This document shows positions 46,359-56,206 of a DNA stretch of 64,000 nt, in pieces. The DNA comes from Cantharellus purpuraceus. Taxonomy: Eukaryota; Basidiomycota; Agaricomycetes; Cantharellales; Hydnaceae. The notes under the pieces are model-generated. The model was not told where the DNA came from. It did no database searches and saw only the letters and a program-made list of their open reading frames with translations. The DNA is taken from positions 2,480,001-2,544,000 of the forward strand of contig JALBUN010000001.1 in assembly GCA_025174535.1 (NCBI GenBank). The letters run 5' to 3'. The position numbers and the translations under genes are program-made. Numbering within the stretch: position 1 is the stretch's first letter; every line of letters starts with the position of its first letter.

Positions 46359-47452
46359 TGTTTTGGAACCCGCAAAATTATGGTGTTAGGGCAAACTCTA
46401 AATCACCACAATTCTGTGAATGAACAGCTGAGAAGAATATCAAATCCTACTGCAGCACAACTCCAGAAACAATTTAACGTTTGTACTTTGGTTACAATCC
46501 ATTGTAATGGTCAATGCAGACGATACGCAGGAAGGTAATACGTTTCTTAGCAGTAGGGAATGAATAAGACTTCCAGAGTCTAGAGTTCATGGATGCTTAG
46601 AGGTCCAGATATTCCAAAAAGAGGGGAATGCACTTAGAGGCTAGAGGAAGTAGGTGGATGAATCCAACTGTCCAACCAGTGACACTCTGAAGCGGGTAAC
46701 AGCAATGTGTGAAGTAGTCTAGCAACTGCTTCACACAAGTTCAAGATCTCAATGCTCTGCAAAGGCAGTACACACTAGTAACTTAAACAAGAGCACTAAT
46801 GGCAGGACTATCAACAGACAATCTCACCCTGTAGATTTGTAGTCACGCGAGGTAGATACTACACTCACGCCCAAAGCAGGACAATCACTACTTCGAGTGC
46901 AATCGAATACAGTTACACAACTGTAAGCGACCCTTGAACTGGACAATCAACAGTTACTGAGATATAGAGGATGACACTGTATGTCACTCTAGTCACACTG
47001 ATGTGCAAATGATGGGGTAGAAATGGTTATTTATTCAGAGGCAGAATGGCCCCTTTTATATTGTATTTACAGGAGCTGACTAATACTACTGGAAACTTCT
47101 ACCTATTAATAGATGGAAACTACTGGAAGCTAGTGGAATATGTGAGAAGGGGGTGGAAGTTTCCTAGCCAATGAGCTGCTTGGATTTGCTCTGACTCATG
47201 GCATGAGTCATGGATGGAGTCATAGTATGAGTAATCACAGGAGTCATGGTATGAGTCATGGCAGGAGTCATTGCATGAGTCACCATTACCCAAATAACTC
47301 GGTCAATACTTCGTTTCCCAGGATGATCAGCACAGCTATGGGTAGGCACAGCTTCTATTGAACTCTCCACTGAAAATGGAGTCAGGAGGTGCAGTGGTTG
47401 TGAAGATATTGAGCATTTACTGGCAGTGGTGACCAGATTGAGTTGGAGATTG
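46359..47452 (-). repeat. Family A element, TGASTCA-array subfamily, truncated
   Basis: Starts TGTTTTGGAACC on the plus strand. The first ~690 bp match the other copies. The distal part differs: from 47186 it carries repeated GAGTCATGGxA units (reverse complement of TGACTCAT) and the AACTCGGTCAATACTTCG block also seen at 60150 and 63080. It stops at GGAGATTG where the next family A copy begins; about 330 bp of its end is missing. Confidence 0.8.
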
Positions 47453-48864
47453 TGTTTTGGAACCTGCAAAATTATGGTGTTAGGGCAAACTCTAAATCAC
47501 CACAATTCCGTGAATGAACAGCTGAGAAGAATATCAAACCCTGCTGCAGCACAACTCCAGAAACAATTTAACGTTTGTACTTTGGTTACAATCCTTTGTA
47601 TTGGTCAATGCAGACTATACGCAGAAAGGTAATACGTTTCTTAGCAGCAAGAAATGAATAAGACTTCCAGAGTCTAGAGTTCACGGACGCTTAGGGGTCC
47701 AGATATACAAAAAAGAGGGGAATGCACTTAGAGGCTAAAGGAAGTAGGTAGATGAATCCAACTGTCCAACCAGTGGCACTCAGAAGCGGGTAACAGCAAT
47801 GTGTGAAGTAGTCTAGCAACTGCTTCACACGAGTTCAAGCTTCTAATGCTCTGCAAAGGCAGTACACACTAGTAACTTAAACAAGAGCATTAATGGCAGG
47901 ACTATCAACAGACAATCTCACCCTGTAGATTCGTAGTCACGTGAGGCAGATACTACACTCACGCCCAAAGCAGGAATATCACTACTTCAAGTGCAATCAA
48001 GTACAGTTACACAACTGTAAAAGATCCTTGAACTGGTAATCAACAGTTACTGAGATAGAGGATGACACTGTATGTCACTCTAGTCACACTGGTGTGCAGA
48101 AGATGGGTAGAATGTGATGATATGTTATTCTTTCAGAGGCAGAATGGCCTCCTTATATATTGTATTTACAGGGGCTGACTAATGTTTCTGGAATATTCTA
48201 CCTATTAATAGATGGAAACTACTGGAAGGTTGTGGAAGGTGGAAGAAAGGGGTAGAATATTCCAAGCCAATCACAGGATCTGATCACAGCACTAACACTG
48301 ATCAGGAGCTGAATAATGGTTCTGGAAAGTTCTATCTAATAATAGAGGGAAACAGCTAGAATGTTATGGAAAGGGGTAGAATACTCCAAGGCAATCAGCT
48401 GATCTGATCCCTGAATTAGGCACTGATCAGGCAAAAAGAAGGGTGTCCACCCTGTTTTCTGCACTGGTTTGGACAGCCATGGATAGCCAGATCTCAGGTG
48501 ATGATCTGCATGGAAAATAGTGCCCTGAGAGGCTGTTGTTGTGAAGTTAGAGAATATTTATTGATCAGAGACATCTGAGCTTGAATTCAGGCCGAATGCC
48601 TGGTCCAAAGGTGGATAGCCGGCTGTGTGAAGGTTTGTGGGCACCTATGGGTCCACAACTGTAGCACAGCAGAAATAAATGATTCTGGGCTGAGTTCTGC
48701 ATGGAATATTCCCGGAAAAATATGGAAAAATAGAGAATATTTGAATAAGTCCATTCCAGGTACAAGCATCAAATATATGCTGATATTTAGGAATGGAAAA
48801 GCAAAGAATAGCACATTGGTGCTGCATAAATGGAATTTGATAGGGAAAAGGTGGTTCCCATACA
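47453..48864 (-). repeat. Family A element, octamer subfamily, full length (1412 bp)
   Basis: TGTTTTGGAACC to GGTTCCCATACA. Contains GAATATTC octamers and the AATAAATGATTCTG block. Sits at the break point of the preceding copy. Flanks AGATTG and CGTGTC do not match, so this is not a simple nested insertion with a target duplication. Confidence 0.85.
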
Positions 48865-49467
48865 CGTGTCATCTTCCTCAGCCACACCCACTGCAAATAA
48901 CAGCCGTGACCGCGGACATAACAGCAAGTCCACTGTAGGGACAGTTGTCGGATGGGTTGTCTCCATCCATGTAATTGAGATGATAGCGACCTTGGGGGTC
49001 CCTGCCCGTATTGGCACACTCAGACTCCCCAGGTGACTGGTCGCCCCTGCCCTGGTCACCTCCTCCTCTACCTCCATGGCGGCTTCTAGCTCGTGCGCCT
49101 ACTCTTCCACTTCCTTCAGTCTCGTGGCCTCCATCGCGGCCACAAGTTCCTTGACCCTGTGGGCTCTCTCAGCTTTCACTTCCTCCTCCTTCCTTCTCCA
49201 TTCCATCTCCACCGCCTCCTTCCGTCTCCGCTCCTCCTCCTTCCGTCTCCGCTCCTCCTCCTTCCGTCTCCGCTCCTCCTCCTTCCGTCTCCGCTCCTCC
49301 TCCTTCCGTCTCCGCTCCTCCTCCTTCCGTCTCCGCTCCTCCTCCTCCTCCTTCCATCTCCATTCTGCCTCCTCTTTCCATCTCTGCTCCTCTTCCTCTT
49401 CCTTCCATCAGGCCAAGAGCAACTGCTCAAGCTCAGCCACACTCATGTTTGCCAAAGGATTTGACAT
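48865..49467 (-). pseudogene. Degenerate coiled-coil ORF with heptad repeat, possibly retroelement gag-like
   Basis: ATG 49465-49467 on the minus strand reads MSNPLANMSVAELEQLLLA, then a TGA where CGA (Arg) is likely, then an open frame of Glu/Arg/Lys-rich sequence. Six perfect heptads of E-E-E-R-R-R-K come from a 21 bp DNA repeat. After it come RAHRVKELVAAMEATRLKEV, a Gly/Arg region and a Cys-bearing end (CANTG, CPYSG, CSGCG). The short opening plus long helix plus Cys cluster resembles gag-like proteins seen near basidiomycete gypsy elements, but I cannot name the family with confidence. The 3' end abuts a family A element, so it is truncated. Confidence 0.5.
49219..49345. repeat. 21 bp tandem repeat, six units
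   Basis: Unit TTCCGTCTCCGCTCCTCCTC plus one C, six near-perfect copies, flanked by degenerate CCT-rich sequence. In the minus-strand frame each unit encodes one heptad (EEERRRK). Confidence 0.9.
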
Positions 49468-50144
49468 TGTTGAGGATAAGACCTCAATCATGCCTCTCCT
49501 TTTATATGTCTCCAGACCCCCAGTATAACTCCGACTGCGCCCAACCGTCTCACCTATTCAATCCACGGACATGATCAGGGGCTTGGCCTTAAATGGAGAG
49601 ATACTGTTATGACTATATTCATTAATGCCCAGATCCCCGTCCGATCCACCCAGATCCCCACGCATATGAAATCTATACTCCATTTGGAAACCATCACGTC
49701 TCCATTTACCTGTCCGATTGTCACCACCGATTCCACCCATCCGTCTCTGGTTCCAATTGATGCATCAGCATCACCATAGGAACCTGGACATCCATCCCTG
49801 TCAGACTCGGACATACTCATGTAAGGCCATCGGCCTTGGAGACCCATCACCGAAGTAATTATTATTAGATTTTAAATATGTATTTAAGCTGTCTGACTGG
49901 GGACTTCATTCCCCAGTTCGAATATCGAATCACGCCTAGTTCCTAAGTCTGATCCTAACCCTCTAAGTCATACTCCGTCTCCGAAATCTTGGACACTGGT
50001 ATTAGTGAGGGCGCAGCACATAAGCTGAAGCCAAGTCTGTTCCAACCCCCATGATGTACCCCAACTCCCACTCAGACTCCAACCAAACCTCCGACCCAAC
50101 CTCTGACCCAATCTCCGACCCCCAATCGGACCTAGTGCGTAACA
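49468..50144 (-). repeat. Degenerate repeat region ending in family C LTR-like sequence
   Basis: 49468-50019 has broken frames with no recognisable product. From about 50020 the blocks GAAGCCAAGTCTGTTCC, ACTCCxACTCxGACTCC and CCTAGTGCGTAACA are family C in reverse, ending at 50144 directly against family A sequence. Confidence 0.55.
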
Positions 50145-50508
50145 CTAGACTACTTCACACATTGCTGTTACCCGCTTCAGAGTGTCACCAGTTGGACAGT
50201 TGGATTCATCTACCTACTTCCTTTAGCCTCTAAGTGCATTCCCCTCTTTTTGGAATATCTGGACCCCTAAGCGTCCGTGAATTTTAGACTCTGGAAGTCT
50301 TGTTCATTTCTTGCTGCTAAGAAATGTATTACTTTTCTGCATATAGTCTGCATTGACCAATACAAGGGATTGTAACCAAAGTACAAACGTTAAATTGTTT
50401 CTGGAGTTGTGCTGCAGCAGGGTTTGATATTCTTCTCAGCTGTTCATTCACGGAATTGTGGTGATTTAGAGTTTGCCCTAACACCATAATTTTGTGGGTT
50501 CCAAAACA
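50145..50508 (+). repeat. Family A fragment, reverse orientation, terminal 364 bp
   Basis: Matches the reverse complement of the first ~370 bp of the other copies and ends GGTTCCAAAACA. Begins at CTAGACTACTTCACAC immediately after family C. Confidence 0.85.
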
Positions 50509-50693
50509 GTTGTGCAGGAGCAATCAACTGAAGTGTCCAATCAAACAATATTAAACTTATATACCACCAAGTCAGGTGGGCAAACTGAAATAAGGATCAC
50601 CATACTTGACCGCTATGCGTGTGTATTTGCAGCTGTTGAACTCTGTGGTACCGAAACTATGCTTCCGTGTTCGTCGGCCTCGATACTGCAACA
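50509..50693 (+). repeat. Family B LTR, partial
   Basis: Begins GTTGTGCAGGAGCAATCAAC, i.e. halfway into the hairpin of family B, because the family A terminus replaces the left arm. Continues TTATATACCACCAAGTCAGG to CGATACTGCAACA. Confidence 0.75.
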
Positions 50694-51896
50694 AGTTATT
50701 CTCTTATGTAAATCATCTAGCGTTCTGTTGAAATTAATCAGCAGCTTGAAGAGGGTGTTTCGATAATCGATAATCATTCTTCCTTGGCTCCCTGTCTATA
50801 CTGGTTCCTACTGGATGATGCTCTGCGATTTCAACATCTGCTCTTGTTTGTTCGGATGGACTATAATACATACCGCATGATTGTAGCTAAATGCACATGC
50901 ACACTTAACCAATAGTTCGGACTAAAAACTGCCAGTAAGGAAGGGGAGCAATATAGAGGAAGGAAACGTCGTCCAGAATGCTGGGGAGGAAGTGACAGAG
51001 TCTCAAGTGGGGGGCACTAGCTATGGTCTTAAGACGCAGCCAGAGAGTAGTAGTCGGCATGAAGTCGGTTGTCATTTATTCGACTTGAGTACACACGACA
51101 CTGTGCATTCAATCCAAAAGACCATAGGTATATCAAATCAATAAGCTAACCCTGAGGCCTGAGGCCTGAGACGCAGGAAGTCCGGCCTATCCGGTCTTGA
51201 CATCTGCTGCGCCGGGAAGCGAGACGTTACGAGGTGTAAAGAAGTAGCGGCAGAACCGCAGTAGACATGTCTTTAAGATCTGAGCACTTCAGACGAGACG
51301 TCTCAGACGTCGCATACGCCAAGGGATAAGGAGAGTCCAAAGCAACCTCGTGAGGAGAAGCTAGCCTCCGGCTATTCAATATTCTCGGAAAACGAACATT
51401 CACAAAACACCAGTATACGCGGCTCATCAGTATATCTTTTAGGCAAATTAAGCGAGTCGGAACGTGTACTCTGCATCACTTAGATGGTGGAGATAATCAT
51501 TTCCCTTGCTCTTGCACTGGGCCCTCGCCGAGGGAAGCTCAAGCCATGCCATGCCTATTAGTAGACGGTAGGTCAACTGGATAAGCATCGTATCTGTATT
51601 CTTGGGAGCAGGCCTTTGATGAACCCGTCTAACAAGAAGAGTTGGAATTTCAGCTGCCGTACTTCCCGTTCTCTTGTCGCTGGCCACATTGATATATGTA
51701 TGCTACAGAGACAGTTCTAAATCGAATCCTCGGCACATGATGACACTGTGGGCCAATCATCCGAAGTACACTAGACACGCAATGCATCCAAAGTCAGCAC
51801 GTGATTTATCAATCTTGCTTCTGCTATCGCTCACCACCAGGCAAAAACTTAGTACCCGAAGCATCTCCAGGTTGCTGCCCTCCCTTAACCCCCTTT
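50694..51896. other. Intergenic, no supported gene
   Basis: Includes a triple GAGGCCT-type run near 51155-51172. Minus-strand frames at 51227-51427 and 51448-51687 show no conserved motif; the second (GMAWLELPSARAQ) might be a small orphan gene but nothing supports it. Confidence 0.45.
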
Positions 51897-53925
51897 CTAC
51901 CCAGGATACACCTCCCATCCCATTGCCTCCAACTTCTCCACTTTATCCATCACTTCCCGCTCCATCTCCCGGGTGTATGTCTCAATGCGGTCGGCGATGT
52001 CTGGATTCCCTGCACCCAGGATCCGTGCCGCTAATAAACCACCATTGAGAGAGTTGTTGATGGCAACTGTCGCAACAGGAACGCCCCTCTGGGGATAAGA
52101 GTAAGCAAGTGGAAAAGGTGAACGAAGATGAAGTCTCACAGGCATTTGCACGATGCTATGTAGGGAATCTACGCCATCAAGACTGCTGCCTTTTACAGGG
52201 ACCCCGATAACAGGGAGAGGCGTGAGGGCGGCGACCATTCCTGGAAGATGGGCAGCGCCACCTGCTCCGGCAATGATAACACGAACGCCTGCAGCGACAG
52301 CAGGTCGATGATTCCATGGTGAAAACGGAGATGATGGGACAGGAGCTTGGAAATGATGGTCTAGTAGATATTAGAAAGCATCTCACTCACCTCTTCCTCT
52401 TGCTTCTCTAGCAAATCGAACCATCCGGTCGACAGTTCGATGTGCTGATACAATCGTGAGCTCATGTGGCACTTGGAGGCGTGTGAGCACCGCCGCCGCA
52501 GGACGCATTACTGGGAGGTCCGAGTCAGAGCCCATGATGATGGAAACAAGGGGAAAGGGGTGAGAATGAGAGGAGGTCCGAACTTGGGTATAGAGCGGAA
52601 TGGAGGGGTGGGGAGATGATGATGATGTTGATGCAGTGAGTTCTCCTTCTGCTGGAAGTACTTCGAGCAACTGTCGGAGACGGTCTCTGCATTGTGCGTC
52701 ATTTTCTGCGACAAGCGTGATATGACCCATCTTCCTTCCTTTCCGGCAGTCTGATTTGCCGTAGAGGTGGATGTGCGCTCCGGGGAGTGTAAGAGCAACA
52801 CTTGCGACGACAAGTAAGGGCGCTATAGAGGGGGAGGTCCCAATGAGGTTCAGCATGGCTGCGGTGGGGGTGATGAGAGCAGTGGAGCCAAGGGGGAGGG
52901 AGAGAATTGCGCGAAGATGGTTCTCGTATTGTGAAGTGTGACAAGCTTCGATGGTATAGTGGCCGCTGTTGTGCGGCCGTGGCGCGATTTCATTAATGTA
53001 GATGGTACCTGAAACGAAACGTATGATAAGTCTGTAGATCAGCCACACAAAATAATAGGGGAAGGGAGGAAGAGATTCTAACCATCTTCGAGTAGGAACA
53101 TTTCGACGCCAAACACACCCGCACCCTCAAATGTACGCACAGCGTCCTGCGCAACGTCTCGCGCACGTCGTACAATGTCTTCCGACGCTCTCAGAGGCGC
53201 AAAGACCAGATGACAGATACTCTCCCTATGCACAGTCTCCACTACAGGATACGACACGACCTCACCCTCCGTAGTTCGGACAACCATGACAGCGACTTCG
53301 CGCGCGAATGGGACCCACTTTTCTGCGTATAATGGCCTGTCTCCGAGAGCTTCTAGTGCACGCTGAATTGCGCCTTCGTCCGCCGCGCGCAGTACATAGT
53401 TACCGCGTCCATCATATGCGAACGTGCGACTCTTCAACATCAGCGGGAGTCCCAGCTGTTCTGCAGCCACACGCACACCCGCGATGCCATTCACCGCGAG
53501 GTACTCTGCAATGGGCATCCCCCGAGCGCGAAGATGCTCCTTTTGTCGAAACTTATCTTGGACAATACGCAGTGTCTGTGGACTTGGATGAACTTGTATG
53601 CCGGTCACCGCCTGGATATCAACCAGGACCTCGGCGTCGACGTGTTCTATTTCAACAGTGAGGATGTCCACTTGGGATGCTAGTGAGCGGATGGCGTCAG
53701 GCGCGGTGAAGGAACCAGTAACATGTGTGAGTGGGGGTGGAGGTACAGTGACTTGTTTTGCAGGGGATGAGGGTGACGGATCAAGAAAAACAACGGGAAT
53801 ATTGAGGAGTGAGGCAGAGGCAGCGAGCATGCGACCGAGTTGGCCACCGCCTGATGCAATAGTTAGGCGACGACGTGTGGAGGATGAGAGAAAATACCTA
53901 GGACACCGACTTTCTTGGATTCCAT
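51897..53925 (-). CDS. ADE2: Phosphoribosylaminoimidazole carboxylase, PurK-PurE fusion
   Basis: ATG 53923-53925 gives [10 protein letters not shown] joined over a ~50 bp intron to [20 protein letters not shown]. The PurK ATP-grasp part has [56 protein letters not shown] and [21 protein letters not shown] linker of Ser/His leads to Pur[68 protein letters not shown] and [20 protein letters not shown]. It ends GWEVYPG, TAG 51897-51899. The enzyme converts AIR to CAIR in purine synthesis; loss usually gives red adenine auxotrophs in fungi. Domains are complete and no break is seen. TRS31 starts 452 bp upstream in the opposite direction. Confidence 0.95.
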
Positions 53926-54046
53926 CGATGATACGGGAATTTAAAGGTGACCTTTTCCGCTTCTGCTGCTAAGCGACGTGGACGATGAGTGGGAGAACGG
54001 CTGAACGCTGAGCTCTACGGTCAACAATCTGTCGTCACGCGTTGTG

Positions 54047-54228
54047 TCACAGTATACTGTAGTGTGCGTGTGCGTGAGTGATCTGTGCAGCTTCAGGGTG
54101 CAAGCCCTATCCCAGCAAACCATGGTTATAACTTAGTGAGACAGGGGGGAGGGGGAAAAGAGGGGACATGCAGACCACTTACAACGGGTCGGATGGTGTG
54201 ACTCAGGCTACCTGATAAAACTCCAGCC
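54047..54228 (+). repeat. Left arm of an inverted repeat flanking TRS31
   Basis: Shares with 55530-55785 (reversed) the blocks TACTGTAGTGTG, TGATCTGTGCAGC, CAGGGTGCAAGCCCTATCCCA, AACCATGGTT, GAGGGGGAAAAGAGGGGACA and GTGTGACTCAGGCTACCT. It is shorter than the right arm by ~70 bp. Nature unknown; GGGTGCAAGCCC is loosely like a pol III B box. Confidence 0.8.
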
Positions 54229-54377
54229 TTGACGAAGCGGGAGAGGTAGATTGCCAGCCAAGTACTTTGGATCAAATTCACTGCCAGCTAAGCATGAGAA
54301 CGAAAGTAACATGTATTGTAAAACTCGGTAGACAGCAAAGATGTCAGAGTTTACTCGGCAAACCCCGCACCATCACA

Positions 54378-55272
54378 ATGGCCTACACTCAGCCACATAC
54401 GCGTTTCTCGCTAGTATCCAATAGCTCAGCGTCCTCTGTAGACCACCTCCCATCTTCAAATGCATCGACATCCACCACACGATTCTCTCTTCCAACAGCA
54501 CCCTCCATCAATACTACGCTCGGCTCCCAGTTGAAAGCCCCTCCGCGGAATACAATTTATGACAGAAATTTGAACAAGACACGGACAGCAGAAGTCTCAG
54601 CATCTGCGTTCGCATTTCTTTTCTCGGAAATGATACAGTATACCCAGAAGCGTGTCAGTGGGATTGAGGACCTTGAGCGTCGGTTTGTGCTGTATCATCG
54701 TCCTCGCCACTCTCTCCAACTCTTTTATGCAGTTTGAATACTATAGGCTACCGGGTTGGAACACGATACCTCGAGTTGATGTCCTGGCGAACAGAGTCTG
54801 CATCCAAAGCTCCCAAACGCGAAATTCGGTTTTTACCCGCATTGATGATGATTCATACGCAACTATGGCGAGCAGTGTTTGGGAAACCAGCAGATGCTAT
54901 CGAAAGGAGTGTGGAAAATGATGACGAGTGTGTGTGGACATTTGCTCCCTTCGGATATGGTTTTTCTATAACGTTCGTTTTCAGACATGCTTATTGATAA
55001 TGACCCGCAAATCACCCGACATATATCTATTCCACGGGACATGAGCTCACTCAGCTGCTCAGCATTGACTGCTGGTATAGTGGAAGCCGTCTTAGATGGC
55101 TTGGGATTCGTAAGTCGCTCTTAAAGGCAAGGAATTATCAAACTCATAATATCATCCTCAGCCTGCAAGGGTTACAGCACATTCTGTGCCTACAGATGCG
55201 TACCCTGCTCGTACGACAATTCTTGTTAAGCTTCAAAAGGAAGTCTTGGAGCGTGAAGATGCTCTGAAGTGA
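54378..55272 (+). CDS. TRS31: TRAPP complex subunit Trs31 (TRAPPC5, Bet3 family)
   Basis: ATG 54378 gives MAYTQPHTRFSLVSNSSASS, a Ser/Thr-rich leader, then RNTIYDRNLNKTRTAEVSAS, AFAFLFSEMIQYTQKRVSGI and EDLERR. Across a ~49 bp intron follow LNTIGYRVGTRYLELMSWR and REIRFLPALMMIHTQLWRAV, FGKPADAIERSVENDDE, then YMLIDNDPQITRHISIPRDM, SCSALTAGIVEAVLDGLGFP and TILVKLQKEVLEREDALK, TGA 55270-55272. The Bet3-type motifs YxxG/FxxA and AGIxEAxLDxxGFPARVTAH are clear. The TRAPP complex is a GEF for Ypt1/Rab1 at the Golgi. About 240 residues, intact. It is bracketed by the inverted repeat arms at 54047-54228 and 55530-55785. Confidence 0.93.
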
Positions 55273-55529
55273 TGTGTCCTTCGTCTCATGGTTGTATTTT
55301 TCACTCGTGTTATCAACCAACGCGGTTCTTCCTTCCAGTTGATCTGCTTCTAAATGTGTGGTACCTGCTCGTAGTACCACGCGGTCTTGAAAGTCCGACG
55401 TCTCTCTAGAGTGATCAATAACCTCAGCATCGCTAGACCAGCTTTGCTGCTCTGACCTTTCAACTGTTCTTCTTGTTAGACGGGTTCATCAAAGGCCTGT
55501 TCCCAAGAATACAGATACGATGCTTACCC

Positions 55530-55785
55530 TCAGGTAGCCTGAGTCACACCATCCGACTCGTTGTAAGTGGTCTGCATGTCCCCTCTTTTCCCCCTCCCCC
55601 ATGTCTCACTAAATAAATCAACCATGGTCTTGTTGTACAAAATGTGGGATAGGGCTTGCACCCTGACGCTGCACAGATCACTTGCGCGCACGGCACCAGA
55701 CCAATGGCCATACAACACTCGTAGTGAGCGCTTTAAGAGTCGCAATATCACCTAGGTATATACAGCACACTACAGTATAGTGATA
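55530..55785 (-). repeat. Right arm of the inverted repeat flanking TRS31
   Basis: Reverse complement of the left arm with an extra ~70 bp segment (CACTCGTAGTGAGCGCTTTA) between the CTGCACAGATCAC and CACACTACAGTAT blocks. About 1.3 kb separates the arms. Confidence 0.8.
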
Positions 55786-56206
55786 TTCTCAGCGCTTGGT
55801 GGACGACGACTTCAGATGGGTTTTCCTATTCCACTAAACCAGACATCGCTACCGCACCCCATTCATAACGAGTCTCATTTCCAGAATGCCGCTATCAATT
55901 GCCAACTCGTGCCTTTGTTCGTCGTGCCATTGCAGCCAGTAATCTCGATCTTTGGGTAGTGATAGAGACACCTGGCCAGGTCGAAGTGCGTCGGGAATTA
56001 TATGACGTGTGCATCAAAATTAATTACTGGATCACACATTAGCAGTGTTGTCTTGGCCAGGCAACTAATCTAGCATTTCATAGCGGCTATCCCTTCTATC
56101 ATGTTAACATCTAGATCTGTCTCTATACGAGGCATGCCCTTGATTATCATTGGCCGCCAACCAGATCAAACCTCTTGACCGGAATTGAATCAAGGAAGTG
56201 CCGAGA
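55786..56206. other. Intergenic, nothing recognised
   Basis: Lies beyond the repeat arm and before the stop of the SprT-like gene. No conserved frame on either strand. Confidence 0.45.

Noticed and set aside
46359..48864. A simple nested insertion of one family A copy into another
   Set aside because: The outer copy does not resume after the inner one and the flanks do not match, so a recombination or autointegration joint fits better.
48587..48865. Open frame with a hydrophobic FAFPFLNISIYLMLVPGMDL-type segment, recurring at 10496, 48587, 59809 and 61929
   Set aside because: It recurs only because it lies in the family A repeat, starts and ends differ between copies, and it has no splice or motif support.
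49219..49345. Regular repeats resembling a CRISPR array
   Set aside because: Units are directly tandem without unique spacers, and the genome is eukaryotic.
49076..49528. Long plus-strand frames through the 21 bp repeat (SSSFRLR repeats)
   Set aside because: Low-complexity shadow frames of the repeat; the minus-strand frame has a plausible start and non-repetitive continuation.
53940..54240. tRNA-derived SINE or tRNA gene in the repeat arm
   Set aside because: Only a loose B-box-like GGGTGCAAGCCC; no A box, no cloverleaf, no poly-T that I could find. No tRNA gene was recognised anywhere in the window.
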